Below the pieces are notes generated by a model. The model saw only the letters and a list, made by a program, of their open reading frames with translations, was not told the origin of the DNA and did no database searches. A program made the position numbers and the translations under genes. From contig JAVIAB010000051.1 of assembly GCA_032433765.1 (NCBI GenBank), positions 151,577,276 through 151,641,275 of the forward strand: DNA of 64,000 bases. Reading direction: 5' to 3'. This DNA comes from Megaustenia siamemsis (lineage: Eukaryota; Mollusca; Gastropoda; Stylommatophora; Ariophantidae). Shown piece by piece: positions 1-10,376 of the stretch (the stretch's first letter is position 1; each line of letters starts with the position of its first letter).

Positions 1-146
1 CAACTATCACTAAAGACAACTATCACTAAAGACAACTATCACTAAAGACAACTATCACTAAAGACAACTATGACTAAAGACAACTATGACTAAAGACAAC
101 TATGACTAAAGACAACAACGACTAAAGACAACTATGACTAAAGACA
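1..146. repeat. 16-bp tandem array, cut by window edge
   Basis: About nine copies of CAACTATCACTAAAGA with a C-to-G change (TATGAC) in the later copies. The array starts at base 1, so its true length is unknown. No coding potential. Confidence 0.95.
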
Positions 147-599
147 GTTATATGTCTATGTCTTCAAGAATCTCGATGAATATAAACAGTTAGAAAAGAA
201 AACCAGAGCTAAAGCGCCACATTCATTGACCACGAGGCGCAGAACACATTCGGCGAAGGAGAAAGTGGAAGAATTCTGATGAGCACACTCTGACACTCGG
301 GCTTTCCTCGGCTTGGATTTGGTTCAGGTAATCGTTAATTTGTACATGCCGTATGCAACGTTTACCTTATATGTTGTATGTAGAGTATGACATATATCTG
401 TAAGGTGATCGATATATGAATGTGTGTGATCTCTTCAAGGCTATTTGTGATTGCTGTATCTGACCATGTACATCTAAATTCTCACGCTTGCATGACGTAA
501 CCATCCTGACTTTCATTTCCTCTTCTTAGCCTTCACCCGTTAAGTGGTAGATGCGTTGTGTCGCTGGTTTTGTGCGGCAAAGGAGCGGAATCTGCGCCT

Positions 600-1380
600 T
601 TTGACCCGACATATCCGTTTTCAGCATGGGTAGATTTGATTACAAGATTTGGTCATTTTCGACCTTCTATTGTCGATTTGAAACTGCTTCACGTGAACAC
701 GGGACCTCATGCTTATCGCAGTTTTTCGAGAGTGTTAGACTTTGGATCTCACTACCCAGGGAGGGCTAGACGTTGGATATCACTACCCAGAAAGGGCTAG
801 ACGTTGGATCTCACTACCCGGAAAGGGCTATACGTTAAATCTCACTACCCAGAAAGGGCTAGACGTTGGATCTCACTACCCAGAAATGGCTAGACTTTAA
901 ATCGCACAACCCAGAAAGGGCTAGACGTTGGATTTCACTACCCAGAAAGGGCTAGACGTTAAATCTCACTACATAGAAAGGGCTAGACGTTGGATCTCAC
1001 TACCCAGAGAGGGCTAGACGTTGGATCTCACTACCCAGAAAGGGCTAGACGTTGGATCTCACTACCCAGAAAGGGCTAGACGTTAAATCTCACTACCCAG
1101 AGAGGGCTAGACGTTAAAACGTTGAATCTCACTACTCAGAGAGGGCTACACGTTGAAATTCACTACTCAGAGAGGGCTAGGCGTTGAAACTCACTACCCA
1201 GAGAGGGCTAAACGTCGGATCTCACTATCCACAAATTATGTGAGGGCTAAGCTACGAGAAAACCACATTACTGATGAAAAAAAAATCCACCTCCTGTGGT
1301 GTGGTTCGAACCAGGTGTCTTATTGTCCCTCGGCGGACGTCTTACATCTGAACCATCCAGACTCCATATGACGTCAAAAA
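600..1380 (-). mobile_element. Element D (tRNA-headed retroposon with internal 31-bp array), copy 1
   Basis: Read on the minus strand, a tRNA-like head (about 1290-1370, B-box-like GGTTCGAACC) is followed by a 31-bp tandem array and then a core at about 640-735. The core, containing CACGGGACCTC, recurs next to the same array at about 33.4 and 44.9 kb and, inverted, at 3.1 kb. The order head, array, core is shared with the copies at 33.2-34.0 and 44.8-45.2 kb, which suggests the array travels inside a mobile element. The outer end is uncertain. No protein is encoded. Confidence 0.6.
733..1240. repeat. 31-bp minisatellite inside element D
   Basis: About 16 copies of a unit around GGCTAGACGTTGGATCTCAC plus TACCCAGAAAG. 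Copies vary at GTTGGAT/GTTAAAT and CAGAA/CAGAG. The same unit appears at 3020-3126, 33485-33930 and 44945-45010. Confidence 0.92.
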
Positions 1381-1626
1381 AATGTTGGTATCGTTTTTTT
1401 TTTTCTGGTGTTTACCCAACGACTACTGAAGGAATTGATTGACGTCATATTTCCCTTAAGTACGTCCAGTGGGCTCAGCGATGTTGTGTTGAGATTTGCA
1501 GTAAAATTGCGCCTTTCAGCCCAACACATTCGACTTGAGCACGGCATTTTTACTGGGTGTACTGGGTTGCCTTCTCTCCTAAATCCCTACTCACTTAGCC
1601 AGACTCATTGATGGTTATTCGCATAT

Positions 1627-1884
1627 AGTAGTAAAGTAAGGTACCCCCGTCACGCCAAGTGACGTATAGGGAATATGGTGTTAGTGAATAAATTTCACAG
1701 ACCTTCGGCACATGATTTTTGGGGTAATGTGGTCGGTATTACACCCGTGCCGCTTTACTTTCCCTGAAAAAAATCCGGTACCCATTAAATGCTGGGTGAA
1801 CCGGAAGCCGTCGGTTGGGATCGAACCCTACCACTTGTCCTTTGTAGTCCAGTTCACTAACCACTGAGCTATCGCGGCTCCCTG
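1627..1884 (-). mobile_element. SINE-A, full-length
   Basis: tRNA-derived SINE. On the minus strand the head GGGAGCCGCGATAGCTCAGT carries an A-box-like segment, followed by a B box (GGTTCGATCCC), a body with GGCACGGGTGTAATACCGAC, and a 3' end with GTCACTTGGCGTGACGGG and a short T/A-rich tail. It is bounded by a 10-bp imperfect target-site duplication, ATTCGCATAT (1617-1626) and ATTCACATAT (1885-1894). No ORF is expected; transcription would be by RNA polymerase III. Confidence 0.9.
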
Positions 1885-1894
1885 ATTCACATAT

Positions 1895-2402
1895 GCAAAC
1901 ACTTAAAATGAATGTTAAGAAACAAATGTTTTGGACCCGTCTGTATAAACAATCGTCAAGTTTGAAGTTTTCTTTGACATTCTGACGACCATCATTTCTG
2001 TCTCCAATCTCAGAAACCTGAAATAAATTAAACCAAATTCGAATTTAAACACGTGTCATCATTGTTCCCATCCACAGTTTCCATTTTTATTTCAGGTTTT
2101 TCTTTTTTTCTAGTAGGGGAGCACTAGCTAGGTGATCTGTTGCCAAGCAGCGACCCATAGCTGATCAAAATCTCACTTCAAGTGCCAGTTAATCTCCCTG
2201 GTAACAATTTGTGTTAAAAATACTGCCTTACGGGAAGAAGATCGCCATAGTTCCAAAAGTGGTGAGGTCTCTGATATAGAAGACCTATTATTGCAGTACC
2301 TCAAGAATGGACAAGCTCCAGCACTTTCAGGAAAACCTGGGAAATCAAGAAAGTCTCTTAGTCTCCCACCTCTCTATCCTGGGTCTAAGAGCTAACAGGT
2401 TT
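1895..2402. other. Unique-looking non-coding stretch
   Basis: No ORF of note, no array and no element match seen within the window. Moderately AT-rich. Confidence 0.5.
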
Positions 2403-2414
2403 CGACACTAGATC

Positions 2415-2702
2415 AACAGTATTAACAGAAATCAACATCAACATAAACAACAACATCAACAGAAATAAATATAAACAGAAATCAATAACATTAACATAAA
2501 CAACAACATCAACAGAAATAAATATAAACAGAAATCAATAACATCAACATAAACAACAACAACATCAACAGAAATAAATATAAACAGAAATCAATAACAT
2601 CAACATAAACAACAACATCAACAGAAATAAATATAAACAGAAATCAATAACATCAACATAAACAACAACATCAACAGAAATAAATATAAACAGAAATCAA
2701 CA
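2415..2702. repeat. 53-bp minisatellite, A-rich
   Basis: About five copies of a unit containing ACATCAACAGAAATAAATAT and AACAGAAATCAATAACATCA. It has an internal sub-repeat (ACATCAACA / ACATAAACA), so it probably grew from a shorter 'AACATMAACA' motif. Confidence 0.9.
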
Positions 2703-3019
2703 GCTTCCTCTTGAATAAGTTCCCGATGTTGTGATCAGGCCACTACACGATGTGTAGTCACATAACCAGCCAGCATCTGGAACCAGCGAGATCGTTTATC
2801 ACAAGAAGTCTGGAATCAAGCATCTCTATGACTGTTTGTAGAAACAAAGGCGGCAACGATTAGTAATAACCAAATATGAACCAGTGGGCGTGGCAGTCTA
2901 GATGTACGACGTCGGCCTCAGAACAGAAATGACACGGGTTCAAAGCTTACCGGAAGAGGTGGTCATTTTTCCAAAAATAGAACAAATATTAATCGCTGCC
3001 TTCTTTATAACGTTATCCT

Positions 3020-3250
3020 CTCTTGATCTCTTGGGTAATGAGATCCGATGTCTAGCCCTCTCTTGGGTAATGAGATCCGATGTCTAGCCCTCTCTTGGGT
3101 AATGAGATCCGATGTCTAGCCCTCTCGGATAACGGCAATAAACAGGAAGCCCCGTGTGCATTCGCGCACGTCAAAGAACACTTAAAATTGAAAAGAGTAG
3201 GCCATAAATATGGCCGCTGCCCGGGCAAAATGTCAGCTGAAACCTACCCA
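3020..3250 (+). mobile_element. Element D fragment, copy 2 (inverted relative to copy 1)
   Basis: Three copies of a 32-bp unit (TTGGGTAATGAGATCCGATG plus TCTAGCCCTCTC), the complement of the D array unit, are followed at 3127-3250 by the D core (GCCCCGTGTGCATTCGCGCA ... GGCCGCTGCC). The order array then core is the reverse complement of copy 1, as expected for a mobile unit. ORFs here are by-products of the repeat. Confidence 0.55.
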
Positions 3251-3930
3251 CATCGTGAATCCCAGGCCGTGCTACGGAGTTCGTGCACGTGGGTCAGGAT
3301 TCTCCTCGGATTTTCTCGACGGGGGATATTGGAGCACCTATGGGTTCGTCCGGTGTGCGATGAAAATGATTATAACAACAAACAAACAAAATATAAACCA
3401 ATGAAACAAACCGTAACACCAGCCTCCAACGGGACCAATCATATCCCTCATTCCTAATTAAACAGTTGTTGTCCCCATATTGGCTATGGTTACCAAATAC
3501 TTCCACATATAATATCAGATAGCAACACAATTCGGTAAGGAGGACAAAGTATGACAACTTCAATAATTGATACTTTGTGAGTCAGCAGCCATCTATTTCT
3601 GGAATACTCGTGCGTCTACTTTACAGCCATAATGACCACACTCAGTTTATTTGAATGTTCCACGTAATTTACGTGATAAATGGAGCAAATCAAATTATGA
3701 TGAGCGCATAACGGTATAAGTGATAGTCGATACAAAAGCTTAAAATGGGAGAAAAATGTGTTGACTCAAAGAAGAAGCAAAGAGGGGAAATGGAACATTT
3801 TGAAATAATATGTTTGCTTTGTGGTAATAACAGGGGGAATGTTTGATCTTGAAGGAGGTGGGAGCCGCGCTAGAGCGGCAGTTAGCGAACTGTTTGTTGA
3901 GTGTGTGGACAGGAGATCACGCTCGATCAT
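3251..3930. other. Non-coding stretch with a short dispersed similarity
   Basis: About 3325-3370 (GGAGCACCTATGGGTTCGTC...) weakly resembles 41136-41180 (TGAGCACTTATGGGCGTGTT...), suggesting an old repeat. Nothing else recognised; no convincing ORF. Confidence 0.4.
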
Positions 3931-4803
3931 GATCGATTACTTCTTCTTCTTCCTCTTTCTTCTTCTTTCCTTCCTCATCTGCCTTTCAGCGTCGAGGGAG
4001 ATATCATTTGCGGTCTTTTGCTCTTCTGTTCGCCTCTGCTGCTGTTATGTTTCCTAGTGCTTCTAATATTCCATCGATCCATCTTTTTCGTGGTCGACCC
4101 TTGGGTCTGTTGTTCTCACAACGTTTGTTGAAGGCTCGTTGTGTTGTGTTTTGTTCTTTCTGCCTTGTCACGTGGCCGAACCATTTTATCTGCTGTTTCC
4201 TTATATATTCTATGGCTGGGGCTATTCCTAGCTTTTTTCTCAGTTCTACATTTCTGATCTTACCTCTCAGACTGTTTCCTGTCATTCGTCTAACACATTT
4301 CATCTCTGCAGAGGTTATTTTTCATATTGTTCTTGCATCTAGAGTCCAGGTCTGGCATTGGTAGCACAACGTTGGAATGAAGATTGTATTGTATAGTGCT
4401 CGTTTTGCCTCCAGAGTTATTTCCTTGTTGGACAATAGTGGTGATAACTGTCCGATGATTTGACAAGCTTTGTTGCATCTTGATTCTATCTCTGCTGTTT
4501 GGGAATTGTCGTTTGTCATTAGACTTCCTAGGTATTTGAATTCCTCTACTTGTTTTAGTTGTCTGCCTTCTATAGTTAAGTTGATGTTCTGTTTATTTTT
4601 GGCGACATTCATGACTTCTGTTTTGTTGATGTTGATTTTCATGTTGTATTTTGTTCCTAAGATGTTGAGTTTGTTTAAGTGTTCTTGTAGGTCTTCTATT
4701 GTTTCATGTATTAGTGCCTGGTCGTCTGCAAATAGAAGCTCGTTGATCTCCTCTGTGATTACTTGTAGGTCAACTAAACAGTCGATTTTTTTCTGGGTAA
4801 GAA
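3931..4803 (-). pseudogene. LINE-1 (local name) reverse transcriptase C-terminus, broken
   Basis: The minus strand encodes the last part of a non-LTR reverse transcriptase: the active-site motif FADD (in LLFADDQALIHETIEDL), the palm/thumb segment with FKYLGSL, then TLCYQCQTWTLD, KCVRRMTGNSL and IKWFGHVTR, and GRPRKRWIDGILE near the C-terminus. A frame change near 4310 splits the protein. The 5' part (endonuclease and RT motifs before FADD) is missing, as in typical 5'-truncated LINE copies. The 3' end is a (GAA)n tail, seen as CTTCTTCTTCTTCC near 3940. Related copies lie at 7595, 14660, 23380 and 40035. Clade not certain; RTE-like by general form. Confidence 0.85.
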
Positions 4804-4840
4804 AAACGACATAGACGTAATACTGGCCACACCTCCTTCC

Positions 4841-4928
4841 TTCTTTTTTTTTTTCTTTCTTTTTTTCTTTTTTCCTTCCTTCCTTTCTTCCTTCTTTTTC
4901 TTTCGTTATGTTTTCCTTCCTTCCTTTT

Positions 4929-4984
<56 letters not shown>

Positions 4985-5027
4985 TCCTTTCTTTCTTTCT
5001 TTCTTTCTTCCTTTCTTTCTTTCTTTG
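4841..5027. repeat. (TTTC)n polypyrimidine microsatellite
   Basis: Long impure CTTT/TTCC tract at the truncated 5' end of the LINE-1 fragment. The long lysine-rich ORF on the minus strand comes only from this tract. Confidence 0.95.
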
Positions 5028-5521
5028 AAGGAAAATTCCCACGAATAAAATGCGTTTTCTATAAAAAAAAAAAAAAAACATATCATATTAGAAGTACAGA
5101 AACATTAAAATGTACGACAACGCTTATTTTCTCTAGGGGCAGGTAACCTTTCAGCAGTTATGTAGAGATCTACACCAAACATGATTATCGTTCCTCTTCA
5201 GAATCAAGAACCAAAACTCGTGCCAGCTTTTCAACTGAAACTATCGCTGTCATCAGAGAGTTATCCTGCAATAACTGTGATTCTCCCATATCTGTCCAAT
5301 CGCAGCGCTCAGACATGCCCAAGTTGTGGACAGACATGATCACCTTGCCAGTAGGCCTGGTACTTGATGATGATGATGATGATGAGACAAGCCCAGGCCT
5401 TCTTAATTCGGTAGGAATAAGCAAAGAATTGCGGTGCTGCGGTAGAGCTGGTGAGCAGGAAACGAAGTATTTTTGTGTGTGTGTGTGTTTTTTTTTTTTA
5501 AGCTCTATCATATTAAACAAA

Positions 5522-5568
5522 TGTCCGGAATCCTAATCTGAATGAGCCATGATCGCAGAAGAAGAAGA
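5522..5568. repeat. Short dispersed repeat with GAA tail
   Basis: ATCCTAATCTGAATGAGCCA followed by TGATCGCAGAAGAAGAAGAA recurs at 49030-49075. The GAA-rich end suggests a retroposon 3' end. Confidence 0.5.
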
Positions 5569-5629
5569 ATATTAAACAACTACTGCACTTCCGGCCAATC
5601 ACCACGAAAATGTAAACAGAAAAATGTCC

Positions 5630-5705
5630 TTCTCCTATGGCAGGATTCGAATACGGTACCTTCTTGTTCATATGATGGTGTCTTACCGGTACGTTGACTA
5701 TTTTA
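5630..5705 (-). mobile_element. tRNA-like SINE head fragment
   Basis: The complement contains TACCGTATTCGAATCC, close to a B box, preceded by a degenerate A-box region. It resembles the head of element D at 45060-45150. It lacks acceptor-stem pairing, so it is not a functional tRNA. Confidence 0.45.
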
Positions 5706-5730
5706 CGGTGAGTATAGTTAACACGCGAAT

Positions 5731-5965
5731 TAATAGTATAAACATGTACTTCACACATGAATTAATGGCAGAATAATGTACTTCACACATGAATTAATGG
5801 CAGAATAATGTACTTCACACATGAATTAATGATAGAAAAATATAATTCTCGCATGATTTAATGATATAATAATGTACTTCACACTTGAATTAATGGTAGA
5901 ATAATGTACTTCACACACGAATTAATGATAGAAAAATGTGCTTCACACATGATTTAATTATAGAA
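5731..5965. repeat. 32-bp minisatellite
   Basis: About seven copies of ATGTACTTCACACATGAATT plus AATGGCAGAATA, degenerating at both ends. Confidence 0.9.
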
Positions 5966-5977
5966 AACTAAAAGTCA

Positions 5978-6117
5978 CAGCCATCTATGGTAGAGTGTTA
6001 ATAAGGTCAGCGGGCTGAAAGGAATGATACAAAGTTTGTGACGTTTTCAGCATTACGAGCAGGGATGGTTGTGGGTAAAATGACGTCAGCCGTTTATAGG
6101 TCGCTGAGCTGACTATG
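5978..6117. mobile_element. MITE family fragment (left half)
   Basis: GGCTGAAAGGAATGATACAA, then TGACGTTTTCAGCATTACGA and TGACGTCAGCCGTTTATAG, match the left arm and core of the inverted-repeat elements at 25455, 47545 and 59851. The right arm is missing; the next base runs into a LINE-2 end. Confidence 0.6.
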
Positions 6118-6518
6118 TCAGGAGAAATAGGAAAAAAAATCAGCATCTGTGCCGTCTCCGCAACGAAGGTTGGCTACCATGGAGCGCCATTCTGCTTTGT
6201 CTCTTGCTTTGATGGTGATAAGCTGATTTGTCCATCTTTTGATGTTACTCGTCCATGTTAGTCTTGGTCTGCCTCTGCCTCTTTTACCTTGTATTTTCCC
6301 CTCCAGGATTACTTTTAGTAGGCTGTTGTGTCTTTTAACATGGCCCAGAAATTGCATTTGTCTTGTTTGAATTGTACTTAGTAGTTCTCTTTTCATTTTT
6401 AGCTGTTTTAAGACTTCATTGTTTGTTTTCTTGTCTAATGTCCATGTTTCTGCACCATGTAGGAATATTGAGAAGATGTAACATTTTGCTATTCTTAGTT
6501 TTAGCACTGGTGTTATTT

Positions 6519-6756
6519 TGGTTATTGGTTATGGAAGCCTCGTATCACAGCAAACGAATTAAAATCCATAATTGCTCAACCGCCCGTGCCAGTGGAATCA
6601 TCCGAATTACTAACTCATCTCCTAAACAAAGAAAGGTAACTGTAGTCCCCATCGTAGCAGTCTCAGCACACGCCAAAAGACATAAGGCGAAACCGCGCAA
6701 AAAGTGAACACAGCCAACGGTTCCCTGTCATACGATATCATCATTCATCGTAAACA
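6519..6756 (-). mobile_element. Retroposon R, 5'-truncated, inserted in LINE-2
   Basis: Matches the 3' half of R at 9396-9641 and 52985-53516. Read on the minus strand it ends in a short ATAACC-type tail (complement of GGTTATTGGTTATGG). An 11-bp target-site duplication, TGGTGTTATTT, flanks it (6508-6518 and 6757-6767). 5' truncation with a simple tail is typical of LINE-type retrotransposition. Confidence 0.75.
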
Positions 6757-7174
6757 TGGTGTTATTTGTTTTGATGTTAGTATGTTCTTCATGACATTAA
6801 AATTACTTTTTGCCATTCCTATTCTTTGTTTATTTCAGTTGTACATTTTCCATCACTGGTTATAGTATGTCCAAGGTAGTTGTAGTTCTGAACTGTCTCA
6901 AGGTCTATTCCTTCAATTTTGATATCCACTCAGTCTATAGATTGAGTAAGTTTGGTGATAGGATACATCCCTTTCTTACTCCTCTTTTTATATCAATGGG
7001 TGTAGAATTCTCTTTGTTATATTTTATTATTGCTGTTTGCTCCCAGTGTAGATTACATATTCGTCGTATGTCCATGTCGTCTAGATGTATCTCTTTTAGG
7101 CATTCTATAAGTTGTTTGTGGTGTACTCTATCAAAAGCTTTGGTGTAGTCTATGAAGTAGCTATATAGTAAAAA

Positions 7175-7428
7175 AGTAAAGTACCCCCGTCACGCCAAGT
7201 GGCGTATAGGGAAATATGGTGTTAGTGACCCTATATTTTACAGATCTTCAGCACATGATTTTTGGGGTAATGTGGTCGGTATTACGCCCGTGCTGCTTTA
7301 CTTTCCCGGAAAAAAATCCGGTACCCATTTAAGGCTGGGTGAACCCGGCAGCCGTCGGTTGGGATCGAACCCTACCCTTTGTCCTTTGTAGTCCAGTTCA
7401 CTAACCACTGAGCTATCGCGGCTCCCTG
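7175..7428 (-). mobile_element. SINE-A, full-length, inserted in LINE-2 RT motif A
   Basis: Contains head, B box (GGTTCGATCCC on the minus strand), body and the CGCCACTTGGCG 3' hairpin. Flanks TGAAGTAGCTATAT and TGAAGTAGGCATAT form an imperfect 14-bp duplication (12 of 14). The insertion falls just by the codons for FIDYTKAF of the LINE. Confidence 0.9.
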
Positions 7429-7594
7429 AAGTAGGCATATATTGGTTTGTTTACTTCTGTGTACTTTTCGATTAATGTTCTCATGCAGAATATGGCTTCT
7501 TTTGTCCCGCTATTTTTCCTAAATCCAAATTGTTGCTCATCTAATTCAGTAAAAAAAAAAATAGACATAGAAAAAAAAAAACAGTTTAGGACTG

Positions 7595-7785
7595 ACGTAA
7601 CAAGAAGACACCACTACGTGCTCGTTGTGTTGTGTTTTGATCACTCTGCCTTATCACGTGGCCAAATCATTGTATCTGTTGTTTCTTTATATATTCTATG
7701 GCAGGGGCTATTCCTAGCTTTTTTCTCAGTTCTTCATTTCCTATCATTCGTCTAACACATTTCATCTCAGTAGAGCTTTTTTTTT
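7595..7785 (-). pseudogene. LINE-1 C-terminal fragment
   Basis: The minus strand matches the 4004-4303 segment: the R-R-M-T-G-N-like motif followed by sequence around the K-Q-Q-I-K-W-like motif. Both ends are abrupt, and frames are broken. Confidence 0.65.
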
Positions 7786-7944
7786 AATCATAAAAAAACT
7801 AGATGCCTGTATAAAAACATACTTTTAAAACATGAATTATTGATAGAGAAAAAATATTCTGAACGCATAGAAAATATACTTAACATGTGAATTATTAGGA
7901 AATATGAAAAAAAGCAGTAATCTTTTGAGATAAAAGATAAAAGG

Positions 7945-8030
7945 TAAAGTACGAGACTTGAACCGGCGTCTTAGCACGCGAGTTTTCACCCATATGTGCT
8001 CGGCCGCCTATCCAGAAGTGTTCGGAGTGT
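7945..8030 (-). mobile_element. tRNA-Leu-like SINE head
   Basis: The complement reads GGCGGCCGAGCACATATGGG ... CTAAGACGCCGGTTCAAGTC, with a B-box-like GGTTCAAGTC and a long variable region as in class II tRNAs. Acceptor pairing and anticodon stem are not convincing, so it is a tRNA-derived retroposon or pseudogene rather than a functional tRNA. Confidence 0.45.
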
Positions 8031-8156
8031 TTTATGAGATATTCGCAGCCAACTCAAAACTCTGTTTTCATGATTACTGTGACGTTGGTGACTGGCAGCA
8101 AAATGCACACAAGCAGTTTCTACCAGTCAGTGGAAGAGAAATGAGGCAAGTTGTGG

Positions 8157-8280
8157 GTGCGGTACGCTGGGGTTATCCGGGGATGTGACTAGTCGTGCGC
8201 GCTACGCTGGGGTTATCAGGAGATGTGACTAGTCGTGCGCGCTACGCTGGGGTTATCAGGAGGTGTGACTAGTCGTGCTG
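8157..8280. repeat. About 40-bp repeat, three copies
   Basis: GCTACGCTGGGGTTATCAGG plus AGATGTGACTAGTCGTGCGC, three near-identical copies. Confidence 0.85.
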
Positions 8281-8734
8281 TCGACGATATGTTGTCGCGG
8301 TACTTCTATCTCGCTTTTGTTGGATGTGGGCGCAGTCACAGATTTTGTTTCTTGGAAATTTCTTAGCCAGTTCTAGAGACAGAGTGTGCACGTGACTTGT
8401 GGTTATTCTCTGACAGATTAACAATGTAGGTGTTAATGTAGGCATTAATTAGTCGTTTTATATGGCAGCTCAGTCATTTTTTGTTAAAAATACATTTCTT
8501 GTAGTTATGTACGCGTGAATGTAAGTAATGGGTTGTGTTTGTGTTCGTGTTTGCGCTGCCACGTGTCCGATCACATGTTTACAACTATTAACATTATCAA
8601 AATCAGGAAGGAGTCATCATGCTCTAGAACGTCGAGTTTTTGTACCTCGTCTGAAGCTCGATATTTCCCCCCAATGCTTATGGAAAGTTGAACTGGGATA
8701 ATATAGCTGAGACAAGTGAACACACAAGCAACCA

Positions 8735-8805
8735 TCATTCCTTGGGAATTTGAAAATGTTTCTGTGAAACCATATTTCGGTGGTCTCCCAAGATGCTACT
8801 GCTGT
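8735..8805 (-). pseudogene. LINE RT fragment (short)
   Basis: The minus strand encodes SWETTEIWFHRNIFKFPRN, like the E(T/V)EMWFYRRMLRIPW block of LINE-5 at 16.7 kb. It lies next to a LINE-3 tail array. Confidence 0.5.
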
Positions 8806-8814
8806 TACTAGATT

Positions 8815-9090
8815 TCTTCGTCTTCCTTTCAGTTCCCTGTGGAGCATAGGTCCTCAACAAACACTTTCGCTCCCTGTGAGGCATAGGTCCTCAACAAACA
8901 CTTTCAGCTCCCTGTGAGGCATAGGTCCTCAACAAACACTTTCAGTTCCCTGTGGAGCATAGGTTCTCAACAAACATTTTTAGCTCCCTGTGAGGCATAG
9001 GTCTTCAAAAAACACTTTCAGTTCCCTGTGGATCATAGGTCTTCAATATTAACTTTCAGCTCCCTTAGAGAGCATGGGTCTTCAACAGAC
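8815..9090 (-). repeat. LINE-3 tail repeats (about 38-bp unit)
   Basis: About seven diverged copies of the complement of GTGTTTGTTGAAGACCTATG plus CTCCACAGGGAGCTGAAA. Read on the minus strand the array ends in GAAAGGAAGACGAAGAAA, the same tail type as at 13.40 and 36.22 kb. The unit equals the end of the LINE-3 ORF (see 13251-13402). Confidence 0.85.
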
Positions 9091-9096
9091 TGACGA

Positions 9097-9641
9097 CTAA
9101 CTGTGTTTTTTTTTAATATGTTTGGAATTGGAGTCAAAAACAATGTCCTAACATCATCAAGCGCTATACATTAAAATAAATATGACGATCATCATTTTCT
9201 TGAGGACGTGAACTCCCGGTCAATATGGTAGATAAGCGGCAGGAACCATTGAAGGCTATATATGAAAGTGTTCCTTGTTGCAGTTTCCTCATATTCCAAG
9301 TCCGGCTTGTTACAGGAGCTACTGAGTTAGGTGCTCTGTGCACACCGTGAGCTGTATGTTTCATCCGTTTTGATCGTGTTTCGATATTCCAATTGTTTAC
9401 GATGAATGATGGTATCATATTACAGGGAACAGTTGGCTGTGTTCACTTTCTGTGCGGTTTCGCCTTATGTCTTTTGGCGTGTGCTGAGACTGCTATGATG
9501 GGGACTACAACTATCTTTATTTGTTTGGAAGATGAGGTAGTAATTCGGATGATTCCACTGGCACGGGCGGTTGAGCAATTATGGATTTTGTTTCGTTTGC
9601 AGTGATACCGGGGCCTTCCATAACCATAACCAAACTACCAA
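9097..9641 (+). mobile_element. Retroposon R, longest copy
   Basis: About 540 bp shared with 52985-53516 from GACTAACTGTG to the CCATAACCATAACC tail. Landmarks are CATCAAGCGCTATACATT, ACGATGAATGATG, GACTGCTATGATGGGGACTA and GATACCGGGGCCTTC. Two other copies (6519-6756, 9930-10128) keep only the 3' part. No protein domain recognised. On the minus strand an ORF of about 70-85 codons is similar in both long copies (see findings). Confidence 0.75.
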
Positions 9642-9644
9642 AAT

Positions 9645-9925
9645 AACTTTCCAAATCGTTATGTTTCTTACAATTCTTGTAAGATCGCTCCATGTCTTTG
9701 CCATTCTCTCAATCTCTGCTTCCATTTCTCTTCTCCAGGTACATTCTTGACCGTCCCTTTTACCTCCACCCCTGGAGATTTAAAAAAAAGGGACCTGTCT
9801 TGTAATATACTCAGTTGGCTTCAGCAGTGTGCCCTATCCAGCACCATCGCCTCTTGCTCACTGACATTTGACTGATAGTTTCCCAACATTCCACATAAGT
9901 GATGTTGTACTACCACTGGGTATCT
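9645..9925 (-). pseudogene. LINE-3 C-terminal fragment
   Basis: The minus strand carries a diverged form of the RRW-WIGHT-RKP and GRP block plus GATCTTACAAGAATTG...TTGGAAAG, matching 12450-12700. It stops at TTGGAAAG, just where the tail repeat would start. It lies between two R copies in opposite orientation. Confidence 0.6.
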
Positions 9926-9929
9926 TATG

Positions 9930-10128
9930 GTTATGAAGGCCCCCGGTATCACTGCAAACGAATTAAAATTCATAATTGCTCAACCGCCCGTGCCAGAGTA
10001 ATCATCCGAATTGCTATTTCATCTCAAAGCAAAGAAACGTAGCTGCAGTCCCCATCATAACAGTCTCAGCACACGTCAAAAGACATAAGGTGAAACCGCA
10101 CAGAAAGTGAACACAACCATCTGTATCA
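9930..10128 (-). mobile_element. Retroposon R, 3' part
   Basis: Complement of the 3' portion of 9396-9641 (GGTTATGAAGGCCCCCGGTA ... AAGTGAACACA). With 9097-9641 it forms an inverted pair around a LINE-3 fragment. Confidence 0.7.
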
Positions 10129-10137
10129 CTGTATCTT

Positions 10138-10363
10138 GCGATTGCTCGGTGGTTAGTAAACTGGACTACAAAGGACAAGAGGTCGGGTTCAATTCTGGTC
10201 GACGGCTTTCGGGTTCACCCAGCCTTAAATGGATATCGGATTTTTTTCTGGAGGGGGGGGGGGGTAGAGCTTTACGGGCGTAATACCGACCACATGCGCC
10301 CAAAAATTGTCACTAACATCATATACCTTAACGGACACTTGACGTAACGGAGCTCTTGACTTT
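10138..10363 (+). mobile_element. SINE-A, diverged
   Basis: Head GCTCGGTGGTTAGTAAACTG, degenerate B box (GGTTCAATTC), GACGGCTTTCGGGTTCACCC, then the body with ACGGGCGTAATACCGACCAC. The 3' hairpin is decayed. Flanks CACTGTATCTT (10127-10137) and CACTAGGTATCTT (10364-10376) look like a decayed target duplication. Contains a G-run near 10254-10264. Confidence 0.8.
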
Positions 10364-10376
10364 CACTAGGTATCTT

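Larger units (their letters stand above)
6118..7560 (-). pseudogene. LINE-2 reverse transcriptase, interrupted by two retroposons
   Basis: The minus strand, read from about 7560 downward, shows DEQQFGFRKNSGTKEA and the RT motif A region with FIDYTKAFDRVHH, then GVRKGC and LSP. After a gap with stops come the thumb and C-terminal parts: LHGAETWTLDKKTNNEVLKQ, FLGHVKRHNSLLKVILEGKI and WTSNIKRW. FADD is not found, so the catalytic motif C is deleted. Two insertions split it: a SINE-A at 7175-7428, and R at 6519-6756, which is flanked by an 11-bp direct repeat (TGGTGTTATTT). Sister 3' fragments lie at 15711 and 46960. Confidence 0.85.

Noticed and set aside
1..146. Telomeric repeat at the window start
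   Set aside because: The unit is 16 bp and unlike TTAGGG or other known telomere repeats.
4322..5086. 254-codon minus ORF with a long Lys/Glu/Arg-rich N-terminus
   Set aside because: The N-terminal part is translation of a (TTTC)n microsatellite fused by chance to the LINE-1 RT fragment; only the part below about 4800 is real LINE coding sequence.
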